Of a DNA stretch of 62,336 bases, positions 42,313 through 51,723 are shown piece by piece. Within the stretch, counting starts at the first letter, position 1. Every line of letters begins with the position of its first letter. The stretch covers positions 1 to 62,336 of the forward strand of contig SFRL01000018.1 in assembly GCA_004562765.1 (NCBI GenBank), read 5' to 3'. Below the pieces are notes generated by a model, which was given only the letters and a program-made list of their open reading frames with translations, made no database searches and had not been told where the DNA came from. Both the position numbers and the translations under genes were made by a program. Source of the stretch: a bacterium (GTDB taxonomy: Bacteria > Bacillota > Clostridia > Lachnospirales > Lachnospiraceae).

Positions 42313-44517
42313 ATGAAGATAATCAAGAGAAGCGGTGCAGAGGTTGACTACGATATCACAAAGATCATTGCGGCGGTGCAGAAGGCAAACGAGAGTGTGC
42401 CGGCGGCAGAGCGCATGACACAGGAACAGATCCTGCGAATTTCAGACAATGTGCGAAACACCTGCGAGGAGATGAACCGTGCATTAAATGTGGAGGAGAT
42501 ACAGGATCTGGTAGAGAATCAGATCATGGATCTGCGCGCTTTCGGCGTTGCCAGAAATTATATCACATACCGTTACCGGAGAGCACTCGTGCGTAAATCC
42601 AACTCTACCGATGAGCAGATCTTAAGCCTGATCGAGTGCAATAATGAGGAAGTAAAACAGGAAAATTCCAACAAGAATCCGACTGTCAACAGTGTGCAGC
42701 GTGATTATATGGCAGGTGAGGTCAGCAAGGATATCACCAGACGTTTTCTCCTGCCACCGGAAGTGATCGAGGCACATGAAAAAGGAATCATCCATTTCCA
42801 TGACGCGGATTATTTTGCACAGCATATGCACAACTGCTGTCTGGTCAATCTGGAAGATATGTTGCAGAACGGCACGGTCATCAGCGAGACGATGATCGAC
42901 AAGCCGAAGAGCTTTGCAACTGCATGTAATATCGCAACGCAGAGTATCGCGCAGATCGCCAGCGCACAGTATGGCGGACAGAGTATTTCTCTGGCACATC
43001 TGGCTCCTTTCGTACAGATCAGCCGTGACAAGTACCGTGAGAAGGTGCGTGAGGAGTTCGAGGCAGAGGGGCTTCAGCTTGATGAGGAAAAGATCAATCA
43101 TATCGCGGAGATGCGCGTGCGTGAGGAGATCAAACAGGGCGTACAGATGATCCAGTATCAGGTGATCTCTCTTATGACGACAAACGGACAGGCTCCCTTT
43201 GTGACTGTATTCATGTATCTGGACGAAGTACCGGAGGGACAGATCCGTGATGATCTGGCAATGATCATCGAGGAGATGCTTTACCAGCGCATCCGCGGCG
43301 TGAAAAATGAGCGCGGTATTTATATCACACCGGCATTCCCGAAGCTGATCTATACGCTGGAGGAGGACAATATCCACGAGGATAGCAAGTATTTCTATCT
43401 GACAAAGATTGCTGCAGAGTGTACGGCAAAGCGGATGGTGCCGGATTACATTTCAGAAAAGATCATGAAACAGCTGAAAAAGGGTGATGTCTATACCTGT
43501 ATGGGCTGCCGCAGCTTTTTGACACCGGATCGTTTTACTGATGAAGGAATCGGAAACATTGCCAATGCAGGCAACTATGACCCGAACAAACATAAATATT
43601 ACGGACGTTTCAATCAGGGCGTCGTAACGTTGAATCTGGTTGATATCGCATGCTCATCCGGCGGCGATATGGATCAGTTCTGGAAGATCTTCGACGAGCG
43701 TCTGGAGCTGTGCTACAAGGCATTGATGTGCCGTCACAATCGTCTGAAGGGGACTCCTTCCGATGTGGCACCGATCCTCTGGCAGCATGGAGCACTGGCA
43801 CGTCTGGCACCGGGTGAGAAGATCGATAAGCTGTTATACAACGGATATTCCACGATCTCTCTGGGCTATGCAGGCTTGTGCGAATGTACCAGATATATGA
43901 CCGGAAAGTCCCACACGGATGCAGAGGCAACCCCGTTTGCGCTTCAGGTAATGCAGCATCTGAATGATGCCTGTGCCCGTTGGAAGCAGGAGACAAATAT
44001 TGATTTCAGCGTGTATGGCACACCGTTGGAGTCCACTACCTATAAATTTGCAAAATGTCTGCAGAAGCGTTTTGGCATGATTCCCGGCGTGACGGATAAG
44101 AGCTATATCACGAACAGTTATCACGTACATGTGACAGAGCAGATCGATGCTTTCAGCAAGTTGAAATTCGAAGCTCAGTTCCAGCAACTGTCACCGGGCG
44201 GTGCCATCAGCTACGTGGAAGTGCCTGATATGCAGAACAACATAGAAGCCGTTTTGACTGTGATGAAGTACATTTATGACAACATCATGTATGCCGAGCT
44301 GAATACGAAGAGCGATTACTGTCAGGTGTGCGGTTTTGGCGGCGAGATCAAGATCGTCAATGACAAGCACGGAAAACTCGTCTGGGAATGCCCTAACTGC
44401 GGCAATCGAGATCAGAGCAAGATGAATGTTGCACGCCGTACCTGTGGCTACATTGGCACACAGTTCTGGAATCAGGGAAGAACTCAGGAGATCAAAGAAA
44501 GAGTATTACACTTATAA
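42313..44517 (+). CDS. nrdD: Anaerobic ribonucleoside-triphosphate reductase (NrdD)
   Basis: 734 residues, class III oxygen-sensitive reductase that makes dNTPs from NTPs with formate. An N-terminal ATP-cone (IIKRSGAEVDYDITKI) gives allosteric control by ATP/dATP. The radical Gly712 lies in RRTCGYIGTQFWNQ. Zinc ligands are CQVCG and CPNCG near the C-terminus. The activase NrdG, often the next gene, is not here; a long terminator follows at once. Paired NrdR-like boxes overlap its promoter. Its presence fits an obligate anaerobe. Confidence 0.96.
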   Translation: MKIIKRSGAEVDYDITKIIAAVQKANESVPAAERMTQEQILRISDNVRNTCEEMNRALNVEEIQDLVENQIMDLRAFGVARNYITYRYRRALVRKSNSTDEQILSLIECNNEEVKQENSNKNPTVNSVQRDYMAGEVSKDITRRFLLPPEVIEAHEKGIIHFHDADYFAQHMHNCCLVNLEDMLQNGTVISETMIDKPKSFATACNIATQSIAQIASAQYGGQSISLAHLAPFVQISRDKYREKVREEFEAEGLQLDEEKINHIAEMRVREEIKQGVQMIQYQVISLMTTNGQAPFVTVFMYLDEVPEGQIRDDLAMIIEEMLYQRIRGVKNERGIYITPAFPKLIYTLEEDNIHEDSKYFYLTKIAAECTAKRMVPDYISEKIMKQLKKGDVYTCMGCRSFLTPDRFTDEGIGNIANAGNYDPNKHKYYGRFNQGVVTLNLVDIACSSGGDMDQFWKIFDERLELCYKALMCRHNRLKGTPSDVAPILWQHGALARLAPGEKIDKLLYNGYSTISLGYAGLCECTRYMTGKSHTDAEATPFALQVMQHLNDACARWKQETNIDFSVYGTPLESTTYKFAKCLQKRFGMIPGVTDKSYITNSYHVHVTEQIDAFSKLKFEAQFQQLSPGGAISYVEVPDMQNNIEAVLTVMKYIYDNIMYAELNTKSDYCQVCGFGGEIKIVNDKHGKLVWECPNCGNRDQSKMNVARRTCGYIGTQFWNQGRTQEIKERVLHL

Positions 44518-44520
44518 AAA

Positions 44521-44561
44521 TACAAGAAAAAAGAGATGCGTTGCATCTCTTTTTTCTTGTA
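44521..44561. terminator. Perfect 19-bp bidirectional terminator
   Basis: TACAAGAAAAAAGAGATGC (44521-44539) pairs perfectly with 44543-44561 around a 3-base loop, with T-runs for both directions. It ends nrdD and the convergent activase gene. Confidence 0.92.
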
Positions 44562-44562
44562 T

Positions 44563-47500
44563 TTATTTCTTTAGATTTTTCTGAGCCGTTGAAAGCATCA
44601 GCTTGATACGGTTCAACTGGTTAACCTCACTGGCACCGGGATCGTAATCGATGGCAACGATGTTTGCGTCAGGGTATTCGTGGCGGATCTTTTTGATGAC
44701 ACCCTTGCCGACGATATGGTTCGGCAGACACGCAAAGGGCTGCGTGCAGACGATATTCTTCACACCGGAATGGATCAGCTCCATCATCTCACCGGTCAAA
44801 AACCATCCCTCACCGGTCTGGTTCCCGACAGACACGATCGGTGTGGCATATTTTGCCAGATCATCGATGTGGGCGGGCGGGTCAAAATGCTCACTCTTCT
44901 CAAAAGCCGAGCGCGCTGCGGAGCGCAGCCATTCCATTGCCTTGATGCCCAGCATGGAGTTCCGTGCGGATTTTTTGCTCATGCCCAGTTCCTCTGCCTT
45001 GAATTTGTTGTTGTACAGGCAGTAGAGCAGGAAGTCCAGCAGATCCGGTACCACCGGCTCTGCGCCCTCGGATTCCAGAAGTTCTGCCAGATGATTGTTT
45101 GCCTCCGGGTGGAACTTTACAAGGATCTCGCCGACAATGCCGACACGGGGCTTTTTGATATCCAGGCGGGGCAGTTCGTCAAATTCCTTGATGATCTGAC
45201 GGCACATCCAGTTAAACTTGCGGTGGGAGAGCATTTTCTCCTCAGACACAAACTGCGACACACGCTTTTTCCACTTGCGGTGCAGTTTGTCTGTGGATCC
45301 GGGCACTTTTTCGTAGGGGCGTGTCGCGTAGACACAGCGCATGAAAATGTCGCCGAATACTGCTGCATACAGACCGCGCTGAACCAGCTTCGGAGTGAAG
45401 GTGAAGCCGGGGTTTTTCTCCAGTCCGACCATGTTGATGGAGATGACCGGAACCTGTGGATAACCGGCTTTTTCCAGTGCGCGCCGGTAAAAACCGATAT
45501 AGTTGCTTGCACGACAACCGCCGCCGGTCTGAGAGATCAGCACGGCTGTTTTGTTCATATCATAGTTACCGCTCTCGATGGCGTGCATCAGCTGTCCCAC
45601 CACGATCAGGGACGGATAGCAGGCATCGTTGTTTACATAGCGCAGTCCGGAGTTTACCGCCTCCTGGCTGGATACTTCAGGAATCACCAGATTGTAGCCG
45701 GCTGAGCGGAATGCGGGCAGCAACAGTTCAAAATGGACCGGTGACATCTGCGGGCAGAGGATCGTGTAGTTGTCACGCATCTCCTCGGTAAAGATCACGC
45801 GGTCATGGTTTGCGGGAACGATCGTGCGCTCTTTCGGATTGTTCTTGCGCACGCGGATCGCAGCCAGCAGAGAGCGCACGCGGATGCGCGCAGCACCGAG
45901 GTTGTTGACCTCATCGATCTTTAAGCAGGTGTAGATCTTGCCGGATTTGGTCAGAATATCACTGACACAGTCGGTCGTTACCGCATCCAATCCGCATCCA
46001 AAGGAGTTCAGCTGGATAAGATCCAGATTTTCTGTCTTTTTCACATAATTTGCTGCTGCGTAAAGTCTGGAGTGGAACATCCACTGGTCCATGACGATGA
46101 GCGGCCGTTCTACATTGCCGAGATGGGAGATGGAGTCCTCCGTCAATACGGCGATGCCATAAGAGTTGATCAACTCCGGAATACCGTGGTTGATCTCCGG
46201 ATCCACGTGGTAGGGACGTCCGGCCAGCACAATACCGTGTTTTCCGGTCTTTTCCAACCAGCGCAGGGTCTGTTCGCCCTTTTTTCGCATGACGTTACGG
46301 ACACGGACGAGCTCTGCCCAGGCTGCGGTTGTGGCTGTTGCGACTTCCTCTGCTGGGATTGAAAATTCGGTACCGAACACCTCACACAGCTTGTCGGACA
46401 GCACCTTCTTGTCTGCAAATGTCAGGAACGGATTTAAAAACCGGACATTGCCGGAAGTGATCTCGTCCACGTTATTCTTGATATTCTCCGCGTAGGAGGT
46501 GACGATGGGACAGTTGTAGTGGTTGTTGGCATCCGGGAACTCGTTGCGCTCATAAGGGATGCAGGGGTAGAAGATCCAGTCAACGTTCTGCCGGATGAGC
46601 CATGCAATGTGGCCGTGTGCCAGTTTTGCCGGATAACATTCGGATTCACTGGGGATGGATTCGATACCCATCTCGTAAATATCTCTGGTGGACTGCGGGC
46701 TTAAAACCACGCGGAATTTCAGTGCCTTGAAAAATGTTGCCCAGAAGGGATAGTTTTCATAGAAATTCAATACGCGGGGAATACCCACGGTACCTCTTGG
46801 CGCTTCCTCGTCGGTCAGCGGCTCATAGTCAAAGAGCAGCTTATTCTTAAACTCGAACAGGTTCGGGATGTTGTCCTTGTTTTTCTCCTTGCCGAGTCCG
46901 CGCTCACAGCGGTTTCCGGTGATGTAACGCCGGTCGTGGTCAAACCGGTTGATCGTGAGCAGACAGTGGTTCGTACAGCCCTGGCAGCGTGTCAGTTTTG
47001 TATCGTACTGCATATTCAGAATGTCTTCTATAGGCAGCATGGAGGAGGCGTTGTCTCCGTTTGTATGGAACCGTTCACGTGCGATCAGGGCAGCACCGAA
47101 CGCCCCCATGATACCAGCGATATCCGGACGGACGACTTCTACACCGGAGATGCGCTCAAAGCTGCGGAGTACGGCGTTATTGTAAAAGGTTCCGCCCTGC
47201 ACAACAACATGTTTGCCAAGCTGTGAAGGGTCGGACAATTTGATGACTTTAAACAGCGCATTTTTGATGACGGAGTATGCAAGTCCGGCAGAGATATCTG
47301 CGACGGATGCGCCTTCTTTCTGCGCCTGTTTTACCTTGGAATTCATGAAAACGGTACAGCGTGTTCCCAGATCGATGGGGTGTTTTGCAAACAGTGCCTC
47401 GGCAGCAAAGTCCTGCACACTGTAATTTAAGGATTTCGCAAAGGTCTCGATAAAAGAACCGCAGCCGGAGGAGCATGCCTCGTTAAGCTGCACGCTGTCG

Positions 47501-48810
47501 ACGGTGTGATCCTTGATCTTGATGCATTTCATGTCCTGTCCGCCGATGTCGAGGATACAGTCTACCTGCGGATTGAAAAATGCCGCTGCATAGTAGTGGG
47601 AAACCGTCTCCACTTCGCCCTCGTCCAGCTGCAGCGCTGCCTTGATCAGCGCTTCACCGTAACCGGTGGAGCAGGAGTAGACGATGTGTGCATCCTGCGG
47701 AAGCTGTTCGTAGATCTCTTTGATGGAACGGATGGCAGTGGCCAGCGGACTTCCGTTGTTGTTGCTGTAGAAAGAGTACAGAAGGCTGCCGTCCTCACCC
47801 ACCAGAGCAACCTTTGTAGTGGTGCTTCCGGCGTCGATGCCGAGATAGCAATTGCCCTTGTAATCAGCGAGATTTCCGGTCTGCACGTGATGCTTGCTGT
47901 GACGCTCCATAAATGTATCGTAATCTTCCTGGGAGTCAAACAGCGGCTCCATACGTGCCACCTCAAACTCCATATGTATCTCGGAGGTCAGTTTCTCAAG
48001 CAATGCGTCAAGTGTGGTGACACTGTCCTCCTTGTAGTTCATCGCGGATCCGATCGCCGCAAACAGGTGGGAGTTGTCCGGTGCGATCGTGTGCTCGTCA
48101 TCCAGCTTTAATGTGCGGACGAAAGCCGCTTTCAACTCGGACAAAAAGTGTAAAGGGCCGCCGAGGAATGCCACATGACCACGGATCGGCTTGCCACAGG
48201 CAAGTCCACTGATCGTCTGGTTGACGACTGCCTGAAAAATGGAAGCGGACAGATCTTCCTTGGTTGCGCCCTCGTTGATGAGAGGCTGGATATCGGTCTT
48301 GGCAAATACACCGCAACGCGCCGCGATGGGATAGATCGCCTTGTAATTTTTTGCGTATTCATTCAGACCGCCTGCATCCGTCTGGATAAGGGAAGCCATC
48401 TGGTCGATGAAGGAACCGGTGCCGCCGGCGCAGATACCGTTCATGCGCTGTTCCACATTTCCGCCTTCAAAATAAATGATCTTCGCATCTTCTCCACCCA
48501 GCTCGATGGCAACATCCGTCTGCGGTGCGTAATGGGTCAGTGCGGTGGAAACACTGATCACTTCCTGCACGAAAGGGATGTCCAGATGCTTTGCCAGAGT
48601 CAGACCGCCGGAACCGGTGATCATGGGTGCTACGGACAGGTCGCCGTGCGCCGCGCGCGCTGCTGTGAGAAGTTCGGTCAGCGTTTCCCGGATATTTGCG
48701 AAATGCCGTTTGTAGTCTGCAAAAAGCAGCTCGTCCTTTTCGTTCAGTAATGCGACTTTGACGGTTGTGGAACCGATGTCGATACCAAGCTTATAAAGAT
48801 TTGTACTCAT
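44563..48810 (-). CDS. Giant acyl-CoA dehydratase activase/dehydratase-like fusion
   Basis: 1415 residues. Two BcrAD/BadF-type ATPase modules come first: LGIDIGSTTVKVALL (about 8-22) with GICAGGTGSFIDQ, and YLGIDAGSTTTKVALVG (about 322) with ACSSGCGSFIETF. Then a Cys-rich segment (RCQGCTNHCLLTINRF; NRCERG) and a DUF2229/HgdB-like part (SIPSESECYPAKLAHGH), then a further HgdA/B-like C-terminus. Activases hydrolyse ATP to push one electron into 2-hydroxyacyl-CoA dehydratases through a [4Fe-4S] cluster held by a homodimer. Here activator and cluster-protein parts sit in one chain, as in YjiL/YjiM-like fusions of unknown substrate. Monocistronic. Confidence 0.88.
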   Translation of the reverse strand: MSTNLYKLGIDIGSTTVKVALLNEKDELLFADYKRHFANIRETLTELLTAARAAHGDLSVAPMITGSGGLTLAKHLDIPFVQEVISVSTALTHYAPQTDVAIELGGEDAKIIYFEGGNVEQRMNGICAGGTGSFIDQMASLIQTDAGGLNEYAKNYKAIYPIAARCGVFAKTDIQPLINEGATKEDLSASIFQAVVNQTISGLACGKPIRGHVAFLGGPLHFLSELKAAFVRTLKLDDEHTIAPDNSHLFAAIGSAMNYKEDSVTTLDALLEKLTSEIHMEFEVARMEPLFDSQEDYDTFMERHSKHHVQTGNLADYKGNCYLGIDAGSTTTKVALVGEDGSLLYSFYSNNNGSPLATAIRSIKEIYEQLPQDAHIVYSCSTGYGEALIKAALQLDEGEVETVSHYYAAAFFNPQVDCILDIGGQDMKCIKIKDHTVDSVQLNEACSSGCGSFIETFAKSLNYSVQDFAAEALFAKHPIDLGTRCTVFMNSKVKQAQKEGASVADISAGLAYSVIKNALFKVIKLSDPSQLGKHVVVQGGTFYNNAVLRSFERISGVEVVRPDIAGIMGAFGAALIARERFHTNGDNASSMLPIEDILNMQYDTKLTRCQGCTNHCLLTINRFDHDRRYITGNRCERGLGKEKNKDNIPNLFEFKNKLLFDYEPLTDEEAPRGTVGIPRVLNFYENYPFWATFFKALKFRVVLSPQSTRDIYEMGIESIPSESECYPAKLAHGHIAWLIRQNVDWIFYPCIPYERNEFPDANNHYNCPIVTSYAENIKNNVDEITSGNVRFLNPFLTFADKKVLSDKLCEVFGTEFSIPAEEVATATTAAWAELVRVRNVMRKKGEQTLRWLEKTGKHGIVLAGRPYHVDPEINHGIPELINSYGIAVLTEDSISHLGNVERPLIVMDQWMFHSRLYAAANYVKKTENLDLIQLNSFGCGLDAVTTDCVSDILTKSGKIYTCLKIDEVNNLGAARIRVRSLLAAIRVRKNNPKERTIVPANHDRVIFTEEMRDNYTILCPQMSPVHFELLLPAFRSAGYNLVIPEVSSQEAVNSGLRYVNNDACYPSLIVVGQLMHAIESGNYDMNKTAVLISQTGGGCRASNYIGFYRRALEKAGYPQVPVISINMVGLEKNPGFTFTPKLVQRGLYAAVFGDIFMRCVYATRPYEKVPGSTDKLHRKWKKRVSQFVSEEKMLSHRKFNWMCRQIIKEFDELPRLDIKKPRVGIVGEILVKFHPEANNHLAELLESEGAEPVVPDLLDFLLYCLYNNKFKAEELGMSKKSARNSMLGIKAMEWLRSAARSAFEKSEHFDPPAHIDDLAKYATPIVSVGNQTGEGWFLTGEMMELIHSGVKNIVCTQPFACLPNHIVGKGVIKKIRHEYPDANIVAIDYDPGASEVNQLNRIKLMLSTAQKNLKK

Positions 48811-48953
48811 ACGTTTATCCTTTTCTATGATTTCCTATTAAATGTATTTTTGCTTAAAATTAAAACAATGTACATTATATGACAGCTTGCGCCAAAAAAC
48901 AACACTTTCATCTGAAACAAATCTAAACTTTTTATAAACAATCTATGCGGAAG

Positions 48954-48982
48954 TTGACAAATCAGAACGGAATTTTTATACT
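48954..48982 (+). promoter_or_regulatory. Promoter of the rhomboid-like gene
   Basis: TTGACA (48954-48959), 17-base spacer, TATACT (48977-48982). The 228-base divergent gap from 48811 otherwise shows only AT-rich sequence. Confidence 0.8.
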
Positions 48983-49038
48983 GGATTTTATATGATGTTG
49001 CACTGGGAGGATCTTCCGGTGTCAAAAAGGAGAACAAC

Positions 49039-49911
49039 ATGAATTATCTGAATAAACTGGAACGAAAGTTCGGGCGCTACGCGATCCCGAACCTGAGTAA
49101 ATGGCTGATTTTCGGCTATGCGATCGGCTATATGTTTTATTATATGGAGCTGTTTACCAAATTGCCGATCCTGGAGTTTCTGATGCTTGATCCGGCAAAG
49201 GTGATGCATGGACAGATCTGGAGACTGGTGACCTGGGTGTTGATGCCGCCATCCTACTCCAACATCTTTTTTTACATTATTATGATGCTCTTGTACTATC
49301 AGCTCGGCACGGCACTGGAGCGTACGTGGGGGACTTTCCGGTATAATGCTTATATTTTCGGAGGCATCCTGTTTACGGCAGTCGGCGTGATGGTGGCATT
49401 TTTCGTGCTGCGTGCGTTTGGTGTGGCAGAGGCTTACATGATGGGGTATGCGGTCAGCACCTATTACATCAATCTGTCAATTTTCCTCGCCTTTGCGTTG
49501 TGTTATCCGGATATGCAGCTGATGCTGTACTTTATCATTCCGGTAAAGATCAAGTGGCTGGCGATCCTCTATGCAGTACTTGTAGGTGTCAGCTTCCTGC
49601 AGACCGGCTGGACGGGACGCATCGTGATCGTGATGTCACTGATGAATTTTCTCGTATTTTTCTTCTCAACCAGGGATTATCGCCGCGTATCGCCCTCGGA
49701 GATCAAGCGAAAACGGGATTTCCGCGCGCAGACGGCTCCGCCGAAGATGCGCAGGGGTGACGGTACACTTTACAAGCATAAATGTGCGGTGTGCGGTCGG
49801 ACCGATCTGGATGATCCTTCCTTGGAATTCCGGTTCTGCTCCAAGTGCGACGGCGGGCTGGAATACTGTCAGGATCACCTCTTTACGCATGAGCATGTGA
49901 AGAGGAGTTAA
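49039..49911 (+). CDS. Rhomboid-fold pseudoprotease with C-terminal zinc ribbon
   Basis: 290 residues, about six membrane segments followed by a cytoplasmic tail. The rhomboid WR motif is present (HGQIWRLVTWVL, about 57-68), and the segment before and including IIPVKIKWLAILYA aligns with rhomboid TM4-5. The catalytic GxSG Ser is replaced (YYINLSIFLAF) and the TM6 His is missing, so proteolysis is unlikely. The tail (about 245-285) has CAVCG, CSKC and YCQDH, a likely zinc-binding unit. Inactive rhomboids elsewhere bind or traffic membrane proteins; the role here is unknown. AAGGAG precedes the ATG. Confidence 0.75.
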   Translation: MNYLNKLERKFGRYAIPNLSKWLIFGYAIGYMFYYMELFTKLPILEFLMLDPAKVMHGQIWRLVTWVLMPPSYSNIFFYIIMMLLYYQLGTALERTWGTFRYNAYIFGGILFTAVGVMVAFFVLRAFGVAEAYMMGYAVSTYYINLSIFLAFALCYPDMQLMLYFIIPVKIKWLAILYAVLVGVSFLQTGWTGRIVIVMSLMNFLVFFFSTRDYRRVSPSEIKRKRDFRAQTAPPKMRRGDGTLYKHKCAVCGRTDLDDPSLEFRFCSKCDGGLEYCQDHLFTHEHVKRS

Positions 49912-49950
49912 GGTTAAATATAGTCGGAATTTTGTAAAAGCAATTGACGG

Positions 49951-49988
49951 AATGACCTTTTTTCGGTACACTGAAAAGAGGTCATTTT
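49951..49988 (+). terminator. Hairpin between rhomboid-like gene and glnS
   Basis: AATGACC (49951-49957) with GGTCATT (49979-49985), plus inner T-run/A-run pairing, followed by TTTG. Probably ends the upstream transcript. Confidence 0.6.
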
Positions 49989-50037
49989 TGTTTTGTGATC
50001 ATGCAAAACGGAGATGTAAATTCAGGAGGAATTCTAT

Positions 50038-51708
50038 ATGGAGAATGAAACAGTTTCCAAAAATTTTATTGAGCGAATCATCGAGGAGGATCTGGCAGAG
50101 GGCAAATGTGATGCGGTCTGCACCCGTTTCCCGCCGGAACCCAACGGATATCTGCATATCGGACATGCCAAGTCTATTCTTTTAAATTATGGAATGGCAC
50201 AGAAGTACGGCGGCAAATTCAACATGCGTTTTGACGATACAAATCCCACCAAGGAAAAATCCGAGTTCGTGGAGTCCATCAAGGCGGATGTGAAGTGGCT
50301 GGGAGCGGACTGGGAGGATCGTCTCTTTTTCGCATCCGATTATTTTCCGCAGATGTATGAGGCAGCGATCAAGCTGATCAAGAAGGGCAAGGCTTATGTC
50401 TCCGATCTGTCGGCGGAGGAGATCCGGGAATATCGTGGCACGCTGGAGGAACCGGGCAAAAAGGATCCCAGTTCAGATCGCAGTATCGAAGAAAATCTGG
50501 CGCTGTTTGAAGATATGAAAAACGGTAAGTTTGAGGATGGATCCAAGGTTCTGCGCGCGAAGATCGACATGGCATCACCCAACATGAACATGCGTGATCC
50601 GGTCATTTACCGCGTGGCACACATGACACATCACAACACCGGAGATACCTGGTGCATTTATCCGATGTATGATTTTGCGCATCCCATTGAGGATGCGATC
50701 GAGGGCGTGACCCATTCCCTGTGTACACTGGAGTTTGAGGATCACAGACCGCTCTACGACTGGGTCGTGCGTGAACTGGAATATGAGAAACCGCCGAAGC
50801 AGATCGAGTTTGCGAAAATGTATCTGAAGAACGTGGTCACCGGTAAGCGTTACATCAAAAAGCTTGTAGAGGATGGCATTGTAGACGGATGGGACGATCC
50901 GAGACTCGTGTCCATTTCCGGACTGCGTAGACGTGGATTCACACCGGAATCGATCCGTATGTTTGTGGATATGTGCGGCGTATCCAAGGCGAATTCTATC
51001 GCGGATTACGCAGCATTAGAATATTGTATCCGGGAGGATCTGAAAGCAAAACGCCCGCGTATGATGGCGATCCTGGATCCGGTCAAACTGATCATCGACA
51101 ATTATCCCGAGGGTGAGATCGAGATGATCACGGTGCCCAACAATCAGGAAAATGAAGCGCTGGGCGGCCGTGAGGTTCCCTTTGCAAGAGAATTGTATAT
51201 TGAGCGCGAGGATTTCATGGAGGAGCCGCCGAAGAAATATTTCCGTCTGTTCCCCGGAAATGAAGTGCGCCTGATGAATGCCTATTTTGTAAAATGTGTG
51301 GATTTTAAGAAGGACGCTGACGGAAAGATCACCGAGATCCACTGTACTTATGATCCGGCATCCAAGGGGGGAAACAGTCCGGACGGCCGAAAGGTAAAGG
51401 GTACGATCCACTGGGTGGCAGCGCCGACTGCAAAGAAGGTGACAGTCCGCTTGTATGAGAACATCGTGGATGAGGATCTGGGGGTTTACAATGAGGACGG
51501 CAGTCTGAATTTAAATCCCAACTCGCTGACCGTGCTGGACGACTGCTATGTAGAGCCTGCTCTGGCAGAGGCAAAGGCGTATGACAGCTTCCAGTTTGTC
51601 CGCAACGGATTTTTCTGTGCAGATTATAAGGATTCCAGAGAGGGAGCGCCGGTATTTAACCGTATCGTATCGTTAAAGAGCTCCTTTAAGCTGCCGAAAC
51701 AAGAGTAG
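50038..51708 (+). CDS. glnS: Glutaminyl-tRNA synthetase (GlnS)
   Basis: 556 residues, class I synthetase that charges tRNA-Gln. The HIGH motif reads FPPEPNGYLHIGHAKS (about 31-46); the Rossmann fold and the beta-barrel anticodon-binding region (from about residue 345) follow. The KMSKS-equivalent region reads NVVTGKRYIKKLV; the usual M-S-K-R spelling is altered but a basic K-R pair remains. The WDDPRLVSISGLRRRG block is typical of GlnRS and not of GluRS. Direct charging means the GatCAB route may not be needed for Gln. GGAGGAATT precedes the ATG. The DUF2225 gene follows after 15 bases. Confidence 0.95.
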   Translation: MENETVSKNFIERIIEEDLAEGKCDAVCTRFPPEPNGYLHIGHAKSILLNYGMAQKYGGKFNMRFDDTNPTKEKSEFVESIKADVKWLGADWEDRLFFASDYFPQMYEAAIKLIKKGKAYVSDLSAEEIREYRGTLEEPGKKDPSSDRSIEENLALFEDMKNGKFEDGSKVLRAKIDMASPNMNMRDPVIYRVAHMTHHNTGDTWCIYPMYDFAHPIEDAIEGVTHSLCTLEFEDHRPLYDWVVRELEYEKPPKQIEFAKMYLKNVVTGKRYIKKLVEDGIVDGWDDPRLVSISGLRRRGFTPESIRMFVDMCGVSKANSIADYAALEYCIREDLKAKRPRMMAILDPVKLIIDNYPEGEIEMITVPNNQENEALGGREVPFARELYIEREDFMEEPPKKYFRLFPGNEVRLMNAYFVKCVDFKKDADGKITEIHCTYDPASKGGNSPDGRKVKGTIHWVAAPTAKKVTVRLYENIVDEDLGVYNEDGSLNLNPNSLTVLDDCYVEPALAEAKAYDSFQFVRNGFFCADYKDSREGAPVFNRIVSLKSSFKLPKQE

Positions 51709-51723
51709 AAGGAGGAAATTATC

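Noticed and set aside
44680..45705. 341-codon plus-strand frame opposite the giant activase
   Set aside because: It is antisense to a strongly conserved gene, with low-quality composition and no start signals.
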